From: Tribonema minus
Taxonomy: Eukaryota; Sar; Xanthophyceae; Tribonematales; Tribonemataceae
Direction of reading: 5' to 3'
Length of the DNA: 64,000 nucleotides
Assembly (NCBI GenBank): GCA_017506865.1
Contig: JAFCMP010000334.1
Coordinates: 248,001 to 312,000 of the forward strand
Of this stretch, positions 1-10,800 are shown piece after piece; position 1 is the stretch's first letter, and each line of letters begins with the position of its first letter. A program made the translations under genes and the position numbers. Under the pieces are notes generated by a model. It ran no database searches. It was not told where the DNA came from and saw only the letters and a list, made by a program, of their open reading frames with translations.

Positions 1-1045
1 GGTTGATGACCAGACAGAAACTTGCGTCACGGCAGCCGTGACAGGCCTATGGAGCCCTATGAGCATCCTGACACCACGCAACAAAGGCGAAGCATCCAGC
101 AACATCACAGGAAGCACTGTCTAAGAACATCATGTGCAGGAACGCGTTTATTGAGCACCCACGCATCGACCGTCAGCGCAGCTTGCACATGCAAAACACA
201 TCCAGATCTGTGATGGACACCAGCTTCGCCGGGCAGGCAGCACAGGGGCTGTGCCGCAGCCACTCACTGGGTATGAAGGTATACCTAGGCCCCAGACCCG
301 GAGTACATACCCTGCCCCGCCAGGGGGCCCCCCCATTTTGTGCGTCGCTGGCGCCGCTGCACACCCACTGTGCGTGAAATCAAGCACCGCGCGGCAGTTT
401 CAGGCGTGCGCGGCAAAAGTGCAGCAGCTGTCTCCTTTTTCTTGTCTCTTTGTGGCGCGGGAGCGGAGCCTCCGACTGACCATTGAGCACAACACAGTCA
501 CCCCCCCCCCCCCATGCAGCAGCTGCTGCTGAGCAACTAGTTGCGGCTGCCCGTGCGAGTGGCGAGGGCGCAAGAGGGGCCGGGAAGGGGGGGGGGGAGG
601 GGGGGGGGGAGAGCAAGATGCCGGCAAGGCGGCTGCAGCCCGGTGGCACGGGAGAGCCAAGGGGGGGGGGATGGACACACAACTCGCAAGACACCCAACA
701 ATATAGTACCAAGCTTAGACCCCGGGGCCCAGCTGATCACGCCCACTCCTCATCAGAGTCCTGTACAGACGTGCAGCAGATGCGCAGGCAGGGAAATGCA
801 GAAATCAGTGATCAGCCAGCAAATGATTTTGTTGCAACGCATTACACACGGTATAACCGACACTTTGTGCGCTCAAGTGCTGTAATACCTCTAAACACGG
901 ACCTGAACGACAGGTACCGAGATGCGCGTTTACTGACAACACCTGGGCACGCGCAACTCACGCAAATGCAGAGTTCAAAACTGTTCTCCTCCTGCACACA
1001 CAAAAGTCCCCGGCGTAGAGGCACCGGCACATCACCCAGTAAACA
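1..1045. other. No recognisable gene; homopolymer-rich spacer
   Basis: I see no reading frame with recognisable protein features. The stretch holds a run of C near 501-513 and several G runs between 587 and 670. It lies beyond the 3' end of the leftward BET gene, so part of it may be 3' flank. Confidence 0.5.
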
Positions 1046-1350
1046 AGGCACGACGCAGTGGAACAGTACAGGAGCACGAGCACACAGTTCACCACTGTAC
1101 TGATCCTGGACTCAACAAGTTACTGGCGTACAAGCGCCAGCACAGTACAAGGCACGTTGCAGTGGAACAGTACACGAGCACAAGTACACAGTTCACCATT
1201 GTACCGATCCTGGACTCACAAAAGTCGCTGGCGCAGACGTTGGGGGGGAGTAACCAAAGCACGACGCAGCGGAACAAGCACACTGCTAGCTCGAGTACGC
1301 AGTTCACCACTGTACTGATCCTGGACTCACAAAGTCGCTGGCGTAGTCGT
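1046..1350. repeat. Three-copy tandem array over the 3' end of the BET gene
   Basis: Three imperfect copies with a period of about 105 bases. Each contains the plus-strand sequence AGTTCACCAYTGTACYGATC followed by CTGGACTCA and a CGCTGGCG block (near 1087-1128, 1190-1232 and 1301-1343). The copy nearest the gene overlaps the last coding residues and the stop codon of the BET gene. The outer copies carry decayed versions of the same coding end (frames reading CASDFCESRIG and YASNLLSPGSV). Confidence 0.75.
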
Positions 1351-4300
1351 TGGAGGGGCTGGCGCGGCGCCGCGACGCGCTGCGCTTGCTGAAGGTGCTG
1401 CCACGCCGCATGCAGCTCTCCACGTAGATCTGCAGCTCACGCAGCGTGCCCGTGTCCATGGAGTCAATGTCGATCTCGATTTCGGACTCGTCCTGAGAGT
1501 GCGGCGTGGCGATGGGAAGCGGTGTGTTAGTGCGCAGTTAGTTGTCTTCGAGCAATGAACCAATCGGCATAGAGTAAGTTCGTACATCGATGTAGATACA
1601 GTGCGGGCTGGGTGATGTTCGCTATCACCACTGAGTTGACCCTGGCCCTCATTTTTGACCTAGCGCTACTCCTGACCCATAAAGTATGCGGAGTGTCAGC
1701 CACGGGCGGCCAAGCTCCTCCCGAGAAGAAGACTGCACGTTGCGCTGCATTTAAGGTCACAATAGCTTGTGCGGGCACCAGTCATGTGCGCGTGCATAAA
1801 GACACAGGCAAGCAGGCACTGCAATGGCCAGCCCACTCTACCAGCATAATACTTGCCGCGCATTGAGTGTGATGCCGCAGGTGGGTAGGTAGGCATGCTA
1901 GGCATGCTACCTCATCTTCGGTCTGCAGTTGCGGCGGGACGTCTCACCTGTGCGCCGAGCGGCATGCGCTCCTGGATGATCTGCACGACGCGCGTCAGCT
2001 TCTCCGCCGGCAGTCTGTTGATGTTGACGCTGAGCACGAAGGACAACGAGGGCATGGTGGGCACGGTGAAAACGGCAACCTTCGCTGCATAATACTAGAC
2101 ACGCACGCAGCACAGCATTGTCATCCATCTACTTCGGCAGCAGTTCAGCAACTACCCGCACAGACATTCACTGAAGCGGGCGATTCAGCCATTTTCATGC
2201 CAGTGGCAGTGCACACCTCGGTGCGTGCGACTGGGAGTGATGCTCCACCGCCGTGGTGGAAGACAACTTCAACTTCAACATGCAGACCGCAAAGCGTCAC
2301 GCGGCGAGAAACACCAAGTACTACTGAATCTACCAGCAACATTGGCAGTCATTAGCGTCGTAACTGAGCAACGCGCAACAGCTCACGGCTTGGCTTGGCA
2401 GTACAACACTTTGTGGGACCGTCACATGCGACGACGCTTTCCCCTCAAAGGTGAGCCGCCCCCGCATCATCGTGCAACTACACAATGCAGCGCAAGAGTA
2501 ATCAGTGGCAACCAGCAGGCATGGGCAAGTCAGCTGAGTCGCTGTGCGCGGAGAGTCGCCTGAGTTGTCGCTTCTCCTCAGAGGCGGGGCTCTCTCGGTC
2601 TCATTGTGCAACAACACGCACAACGCGATAACGCCAGACGGCGCATGCCTGCTGGCACGTGCACTTATTACACGCAGCATCCCCAGGGGGGCACATGCTT
2701 CATGGGAGAGTCACCTGAGTTGTCGCTTCTCCTCAAAGGTAAGCGCCCCCGGATCGTCATTGACCTCCGGCGGGCCCTCCACCGCCACAGGCGCGGGCGC
2801 CGGCGCCGCCATAGCCGCTCCCGCTCCCGCGCCCGCAGCGCCCGCCATCTGCTGCTGCTGCTGCAGCTCCTGGATCTTGGCCTGCATCTCCATCATCTGC
2901 CGCTGCATGTCAAAGAGTTGGCTCACGGGCACGGACGCGGTGCTCTCCATGGCTTCCGGCACGGCGAAGTCGGTGAGGAGCCTGCGTTGCGCAGAGCGAG
3001 GGGGGGGGGGGGGGGTGTATATGAGATGAACGAGGGGGGGGGGGGGGGGTGTATATCAGATGAACTTTGAACTTCGAAAAGAAACTTGCGCACGTCAGAT
3101 GCCCGTAAACACATGTTTTTGAGAGCGCGCCGAGCCGTGCCGCACATAAGACTCTTTACTGGAATGCCAGATGTGCGCCAGTGGGCCGGATTTAAGGACC
3201 AAAACGGCAGAGCGCAGAAGACGCATGTGCGCCAAACAATTGAACAAGCACTGTGATAGCAGAGGTTGTGGTGACGCGCGTACTGGCAGCTCTCGTGATG
3301 TCAAGTTCCGCTTCACAGTTGGATGGCGCAGCAAAGGCGACCGAGGGCATTCAGCTGAGCGGGAAATGCGTGGAGTTGACAAAGGGGGTCACTACCCTGT
3401 ACTTCAACTGCTCGATGTGCATGGCAGATCTCAGCCTATAGCCCTGCACTATATGGCTCAGCTACGCGCAAGCAGTAGCCAAGCGCTGCCCCCCCAAGTC
3501 AGTACTCAATTCCCTCTCCACAGCTGTGCAGACCATGATAACCAAAGCTTTAATGTGCACACCTCGAGTGCAAACCTCAAGTGCAGGAAGAAACACCGCA
3601 CGAAAGTGCGACTCACCCTGACTTTTGCCGCTTCCCCACTCCCATCGCCCCCGCCGACTTGCGCTTGCCCCCCATGGCTGCCCCCTTCATGCCCGCCACC
3701 GTTTTCCCGCCAGCTGCTCTGCCTGCAAGAAAAGAATTCAGCACAGTGCGGTTACTGTAAGCACCCGATCGCAGGGGTATCTGTGTCTGCCTTTGCTTCT
3801 GTGACGGCCTGAGAGACTGAACGAAGTCGTATATATTATGAAGACCATCCACAAACAATAAGTGTTCCTCGAGCAACAACTCCGCATCAGAGGGCCCTGT
3901 GCGAGCTGGAGCTCCAGCAGCAGCTGCTGCTACTGTTGATGGAAACGATGGACACAAGATAGCAGGAACACAGTTGCATTACAGTCACGAGGAACCATCG
4001 CAGGACAGCACCTCCAGTAATGACTTGTTTCAACACACCAGCCACAAATTGAACTTCACAAGCTACTTCAACTTGGTACTTGGAAGTATACAATGGTTAC
4101 TTGCAGTGGACAGGCAAACACGCAATACTGCTGCCCCTTACACACCGCCCCGCCAAGCACGCCAGAATAAGGCTCACAGGCATCAAAAGCATGTCCATAG
4201 ATCGTATGTTGGCAGCAGGTCACGGTTGGGATTGAGTTTTGGACCCATGGCAGCAGCAGCAGCTACTTCAACATTAGCACCTCACGCCCCTCCCCGCAAC

Positions 4301-7122
4301 CACCCCCCTCACCTCCTGCCGCTGGCAGCTGCGCCGCCGCCATCGCCGCCGCCGCTGCCGCCGCCGCCACCGCGCCCGCCTGCCCTCCTCCCACCGGCGT
4401 CAGTGTCCCCCCCGTCGAGCTCTTGCGGCGCTTCAGCCCCCCCCCCGGCATTGCTGAGCGCTGCTGCTGCTGCGCGTCGCCGTCCAGCGGCCCCAGCGCC
4501 GCGAAGCGCTGCTCGAACTGCGCCGACAGCTCGCGCGCGGCGACGTGCACGGGCTCCTTGGCGTCAGCCGTGAAGGCGAGCGCGTTGCTGAAGGTGAGGC
4601 GCACGTCCGCGGCGAACTCGGCGCTCGTTGAGTATTCGCCTGCCTCGAGCTGCGGCAGCAATGAGCGCGGTAGAGGAGGGTAAGGGTGGGTACGCATGTA
4701 TGTACAGTACTGTATGTAATGCATGCTGAGCACTGTAAGGCGCACATCTGCGGCAAACTCGGCGCTCGTCGCGTACTCGCCCGCCTCCAGCTGCAGCGCG
4801 AACGAGAGCGTGGGTTGGCATGTATGTACTGGTAACGCATGCTGAGCACTGTGAGGGTTTGCAAGCAACCTTTTTTTGGGGCGCTCATCGCGTACACGCC
4901 CGCCCGAGCTGCGGCCGGCGGTTGAGAGCGCGGCAGAGCGTAAGGGTGGGTATGTATGTATGCTGAGCACTGTGAGGTATTACAGCAAACTCGCTGTACT
5001 GGCTCAAGCCTTGAGCTGCAGCGGCAACTACCGGGATGGAGCGTGAGTGGATGCATACGTGCGTACTGCCGATGCGCGACAGGCGCTGGGAGGGCGCGTC
5101 GCGACTCGCAAGCAGGCGCGTAGGCACAAGCGGCGCCAGCAGAGATGAGCGCGGTCAAGTAGGGAGTGTATGTATGCGTGCACTGCTGAGCACTGTGAGT
5201 TGCATCGCGTACCGCCTGCGTCACACTGCGGCGACAGCGCACACACTTGATGAGGGTTGGTCAGGGTCATGCAGATCGTAGTCTAAGTACACGTGTACTG
5301 TCGTGTCGACACATGGTGAGCACTGGTGCAGGTTGCTGAGGGGCCCAGCGCGCACGAGCTCCGCCACTTCTGGTTGCTGCTGGAAGCCATGGACCCTGCA
5401 ACTCGAACCGCAGACATGGGTGTGCCAAGCATTGTGGAGCAGCGCTCTCACAAAATATGAGCACTGATCCAGCAAGCCAAAAGAGTGGGTCAAGCCCACT
5501 ACTACCAGAGGCGTGAGTGCCCATGCAGGCCCCGCTGCTGCACCGCGAACTCATCGACTGCACTAGTTGACAGTGCCATGACGCGTTCGGCCAGCGCAAG
5601 CGCCGCGCCGAAACTTCAAGTGTCAATGCCTATGCTCATACCTTTGCTTTGACGGTCCCCAAGTCCATGGGCCGCTTGACGATGGTGAGGTAGGTGGGCA
5701 GGTTCAGAGCGACGGGATCCACGGGATCGCGGAACCAGTGGCTCAGGTTTTTGACAGTGGATATCTGCGATGGGCAGTGAGCAGAGGTGTAGGGAGGGGG
5801 GCTCAGCTGGCAGTTACAGGCAGTTACAGGCGCCATTTTGTGCAAGCCACACATGCAGGTGTCGCCATATCAGCAGAGGTGATAATGCACATCCCCCCCC
5901 TTCCCCCCCGCCAATCAGCTGGCAGTTACAGGCAGTTACTGCGCATGCCACACACGCACTGTGGCATAGCTCCGCCACAGGCAGTAGCGCTCACCTGCTT
6001 GAGTAGGTTGACGCACTTGCGCAGCCCCTCCGGCAGCCGCACCTGCCCCCTGTCGTCCTGCAGGTGGCTCGGCAGGCGCGAGATGCGGCGCCGCAGCGGC
6101 GCGCCGTCGGGTCCGACGCCCGCCGCCACCTTGGCATCGCCGCCCGGCGGCGCTTCAAACTGCGCTTCGTCGGGGACTGCAAGCGCGGTGACGGAGGCGG
6201 CAGCGGCGTCAGCGCTCAGTGTTCAACTCGCCTAACAGGTGACGTTGTTAGGGGTGGACTGCTGCTGCGGTGTTTGCTACGGGTGACGCACGTGGTTCAG
6301 ATTTGACTTCAAGCGTAGTGTGGCACCGGAAGCGGCAGCGGTGTCAGCGCTCAGCATGCTTGGGTGTGGGTGTGGGGGGGGGGGGTGAACTGCTGCAGCG
6401 CTTGCGGCGCTTTCTGCTATGGGTGACATGATCTGGGGCACGTGGTGACAGGGTGATGAGGGTGCTGAGGGTTAACAACAAACTTTTTGACTTCAAGCAT
6501 AGTGCGCCACCGGAAGCGGAAGCGGCGTCAGTGCTTAGCATGCTGGGAAAGGGGGGGGGGGGGGGGCTGCTGCAGCGCCCGCGGCGCTTTCTGCTGTGGG
6601 CGACGTGACGTGCTGGGGGGACATGGTGCCGGGGGTTAACTTCAACTTTTGACTTCAACCATAGTGTGGCACTGGAGGCGCAGCAGCGTCAGCGCTCGGC
6701 ATGCTGGGGGGAGTGAACTGCTGCAGCGCCCGTCACGCGGAGGCGATTGGTGGCTCTTTCGAGCAGCAATTTCGAGCAGCAACGTACCGCCCCTGCAGGC
6801 TCCGTCCTGCAGTGCATTGCCGTGACGCGGTGCTCGCCGCCAACTGCATTGCATTGACCCACAAACGGTCCGCAAGCCCTCTTCGTGTCCCACAACACTT
6901 GATTGACCACTAGTATCTTGGTGAGTTGCAGTAGATGACTCTACACAGGAGGTGAGCATTGCGCACAGCGCCCCCCGGGGCTTCATCACGAAAAGCATGA
7001 CGTACCTTGCGTGGCACCGTTTGACGTGCTGTCATCAAAGAAGGAGGATGCGCGCCTTACGCCCTTGCCCCCTCCGCCCACGCCTGGCGGCGGCAGCATG
7101 GGCGCCTTGGTGCTGGTCGCAT
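1304..7122 (-). CDS. BET-type chromatin reader: one bromodomain plus NET domain
   Basis: A nuclear chromatin adaptor of the BET family, which binds acetylated histone tails and recruits transcription or chromatin factors. Phase-consistent exons on the minus strand are 7122-7006, 6176-5995, 5764-5642, 4649-4313, 3722-3617, 2981-2715, 2029-1948 and 1492-1304 (stop TGA). The first exon with the start codon is not identified. The bromodomain is assembled from three exons: [10 protein letters not shown], then [20 protein letters not shown] and [11 protein letters not shown], then [21 protein letters not shown] Lys/Gly-rich linker ([18 protein letters not shown]) and a Gln-rich coiled stretch follow. 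The NET domain reads [29 protein letters not shown], then [20 protein letters not shown]. The position that is normally the acetyl-lysine-anchoring Asn (YN) reads FT here. About 467 residues are visible, with one bromodomain where animal BET proteins have two. The gene could also end by splicing at a GTGAGT in the last exon (after ASDF) rather than at the nearby TGA. Confidence 0.88.
4640..5230 (-). repeat. Tandem decayed copies of the bromodomain exon acceptor edge
   Basis: Upstream of the true exon (acceptor at 4650, exon starts 4649 with [18 protein letters not shown]) the minus strand repeats the acceptor plus the beginning of the exon. A copy starts at 4790 and still reads [18 protein letters not shown] before breaking off into intron-like sequence. 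Weaker copies start at 4908 (reads AGVYAMSA) and 5015 (reads QYSEFAV after a stop). A further acceptor-flank copy is near 5120-5150. The period is about 105 to 140 bases. Each unit also carries CAGTGCTCAGCATRCRTWAC in the intron part. These lie inside the 992-base intron 5641-4650. Confidence 0.8.
6185..6715. repeat. Intronic tandem repeat in the BET gene
   Basis: Four copies of a roughly 50-base block with plus-strand core GGCGTCAGCGCTCAGCATGC-like sequence at about 6185-6235, 6313-6365, 6493-6548 and 6661-6712. The last three are spaced about 170 bases. The copy nearest the exon is the intron flank directly upstream of the acceptor at 6177. G runs (for example 6376-6386 and 6550-6566) separate the units. 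Confidence 0.65.
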
Positions 7123-7217
7123 CTGCACGCATGCCAATCAACAGGGATGATAATTATTGTTATATTGCAGCAGGTGTCATGTAAGTTCGTGAACACAAAC
7201 GACCACAACAGCAACGG

Positions 7218-7290
7218 CCTCCGCCGCTCACGGCTGGCGGCGGCAGCATGAGCGCCTTGCTGCTGGCCGCGTCTGCACACATGCCAATCG
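7218..7290 (-). pseudogene. Partial copy of the 5'-most visible BET exon
   Basis: On the minus strand this repeats the acceptor and the first dozen codons of the exon starting at 7122. The exon reads [19 protein letters not shown]; the copy reads DAASSKALMLPPPAVSGGG. It then diverges. It sits about 160 bases upstream of the true exon. It could be an alternative exon, but sequence after the repeat soon looks intronic. Confidence 0.55.
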
Positions 7291-7802
7291 CAGCAAATAC
7301 AAGTGTGCATTACAGCAGGTGCCATACACCTTCAGAATCAGCAGGTATCAGAGCATAACCAAGCGACATTTGCTTCAAGAGTGATGCTCTTCGATGTCCC
7401 TGCTAATAAACGCTGGCTGCAGATGCGTGGAATGGCATGCGCCAGTCAGTGCAACAGCAGTGCTCCTCTTTCCGGTCGATGCTGCCAGCAAACTTCAAAG
7501 ATATGTTCATGTCCATGAAGCGGATAAATGCGCGCACCGCCCAAGTTGCAACCAAAGCACATGATGTGCTGCACGTCACTGATACAATGAGTCCAGACCA
7601 ACAACTTCAAGTGTTCCAACAATCCCCACTTGGAAGAGTGGCGCTCGCGTAAACTTCAAGAGCCGCACCAGCAGCCGTAAAAAGCGCGTTGCACACCCTG
7701 TCAGCCAATGGGGAAACCACCCTCAAGACTGCCTGCCTCATATTGCGCACACGTACATACAGGTGTTGAGCGCTGCAGGGATGAAGTTGAAGTTGTGCTT
7801 AC
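7291..7802. other. Spacer between two leftward genes, no supported gene
   Basis: A 71-codon plus-strand frame at 7437-7652 is the only open stretch and has no recognisable feature. The region presumably holds the 5' exon or promoter of the BET gene and the 3' end of the gene to its right. One in-frame stop for that gene is at 7738, reached only through an intron of 30 bases. Confidence 0.35.
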
Positions 7803-10800
7803 CTGCTGTCGCAACAGGCGGGCTGATGCCGGTTGCAGCTCTCCGCTTAACAGGGGTGGGCCTGTCGGTACCAATAAGACCAGCAGTTTTGCAGGTGGCG
7901 GTTACAAAAAAAGACTCTAAAAATGCGAAACCGTGCAACTGTGACGCCAACAGACATTGCTGTGTTTGAAAGGTAGTGCAACAGAATCCGACACCACCAC
8001 ATAAATAGTAAACCACAAATGTTGCTCGCACATGGACAGTGAACATGTGGTCAATAAGTGCTACCGTAGCGTAAAACGTACTACCATAGTGGTATGCTAC
8101 CACAGCTTCTCAACATGCACTTGCTGCATGTGTGTCTACGACATACGCTGCACAGTGTACACAAGCTGACGCGTGACGAGCGCTGAGCAAACGCTGGTGG
8201 TGACGCACCTTTTGCCGGTTTTCTGCGTAGACGGCGCCGCAGCCCTGCACTCAGCGGTACAGAAGGAGTACAGCACATGAACACGCAAGTACATGAGGAC
8301 ACACGCAATCAACAATGCTTGGCAAATGAGAGGTGAAGATGTAGCCTACACGTGGACTCGTGATGCACTTTGATGCAAAGACTTGTGCTGGGGATCACAT
8401 GAATGTGTAAGTACGGGCTGATGTGACCAGCACGTGCGTGCGCCCTTGCCGATATGTCCAAACAGATGCATGAGTACCAGAGATGGCGCGTTAACTTGTT
8501 GCACCGGTACGAGTACAAGTTGTTGTACCGGTTTTAACCTTTAACCCGTAACCGGTGGCCCGCTGCGCCACACGCATTAACCGGGACGTGTAACTTGCCA
8601 TGGGAGGCAACGCGTAAACACCCATCGGTCCCGCAGCTGATAACTTGCAATACAAGTTAAATGCCTGTTCAGCTTTATTCTGTCGGTGCTCGTAGTTTTG
8701 CCGAGGGAACATCGATGATTGGTAGTAGCGACCGATGGCACGGGCGATGTTTGCCACTTCCGTGCGATTGAGCAGCTCAAAAAGGCCTTCTAGCTTTGAG
8801 CAGGGCAAGGTTAGAGCTCGTGAAACTATGTGTAGCGACGCACGCACGCTCGGCTGCCAGCAGAACACAGCTGCCAAGCCAGCAAGCAGTGCTGCACAGC
8901 ACTCGGCTTTCAGGTTGATGCGTTCACTTCGTGAGTCATTTGTAAAGGACAAGCTGTGCTGGCATGCTGCTGTTGTAACGTGTGTGCCGAACGCTATGCA
9001 TGTCATGCAAATTACACTTTTGATGACTATGACGTTTGCATGACATGAATATTGGTAGTCCTTCCAAATAACTGGTGCAGCTGGTGAAAACTTGCTGAAC
9101 CAGTAATGTCCGGTGCAACAAGTATACGGGTACCGGTTGGCACAGCTCACCAGTTAAACTTGTACGGGTAGCCACAGCTACCAGTTTTGGCATACTCATA
9201 CGCGTACTTGTCAAAAAAATTTCTCTGCTACGCGCGACCGGTGCAGAGATGGCACTACGCACCATCTCTGATGAGTACGCAATGCAGCAACACAAATAGT
9301 CTGTGCTGACAAATCCTGTCCATGCAATAGCCAGAAGCGAGCCTTGCCACGGCGCAGCAGCATGCGCATGTTGAGCTCACATACGACTGCCATCAACATA
9401 CGAGCAAGTACACGAGGTGACGTGCCTTATAACAAGCAGCCGACATGGCGACACTCAGGCGTGACTGCTGACCCCATGAATGCGGGGGAGTGCGCATCAA
9501 CACTGTGACGCGCGCACGCATAGCGGCAGACACTGTGCCTAGTGCAGCACTGGCGGCGGAATGCAGCTTCGACTGTTGAGATGCGAGCACAGCTGATTTT
9601 GAAGCCTGCGCTATGTTGGTATTCAAGCATGCCATCCAAGTGTCAGCCATCTTGACTCTTTCTGCAGCCTCAAGAACTCACCGAATTGTGTATATTTTGA
9701 ATAGCTCCAACTGCCGCTGCCCATCCAGCGTCCCCAGCAGATTGAATGGACCGAACTTATTGGTGCCCTGCATGCAGCAACAGTCATGGCAAAGTGAGCC
9801 ATGCAATCTGCGGTGATGGGAGTGGCGATGGGGGCTGCAGAGGTAACGCCATCAAATGCAGCGGCCACGCACATAGCAGAGCGCCCGTTGTACGTTTGTT
9901 CTTGTTCATGCATGCGCCAGTTGCACCGCTACTAATCTGACTGCAGCTTGCTTCACAGTGCATCACGAGCGCCCTCCATCAATGTAGCAGTATTCCAGAC
10001 ACTGCTGCTGGCGACACCTGCCCGTTACACCAGCGCTCACCACACCATTGGAACGCCACCGCAGCAGCTCTGATACATGGTATGTATGTATGCGCCCGCA
10101 GACATGTGCTGCGCTCAAGCGGATCATGACGAAACTGTGAAGTTGCATTGGGCAACTACGGCCGAGTGCCTGCGCGCAGCAGCCTGCATCACTGCAGGTG
10201 GCATCTGCAAACTGGCGCGCCTGACCTGTGCGTTCGAATGTGCTTGATGAGCATCGATGCAGCAGCGGCAGCGCTCAACAATATGCACAACGGCACTCAG
10301 TGCCGCGCTGCTCTGCTAGAGAGATATGTGTGTGGCAGATACATGATACTTCAAGTTTGAACTGCCATAACGTACCGAGCCCTCCACATTCCAGCCGCCG
10401 CCGCTGTTGACCGTGAATGTGAGCTGCATCCCGTTTTCATGCACCTGTAGGAGAGGACGCCATGAAGCAAGGTAAGAACGCCTGTCTCATGCAGTTCGTC
10501 AATCGAGAATATGCACTGCCATTGACTTGTATGATAACAGTGCAGGAGGCATTTGCAGCCCGATAAATGCTACGTGCGGCAAAAGCGGTGTGCATCATGG
10601 GCAATGTGAGAAACTGTCAGAGTGGTGAAGCAATTGAGCAAGCGCATGTTCACCAGCCATTCACTGGGAATGACCATGATAATCACTTCTGGCTGTGCTG
10701 TCTTTCAGTGTGAAAACGCATATACACAAGCCCAAGCACTACAAACCGGAACAACTAAAGTTCACCCATAATTTGAAGTTGTCAGAGAGTGCTGCTGCAG

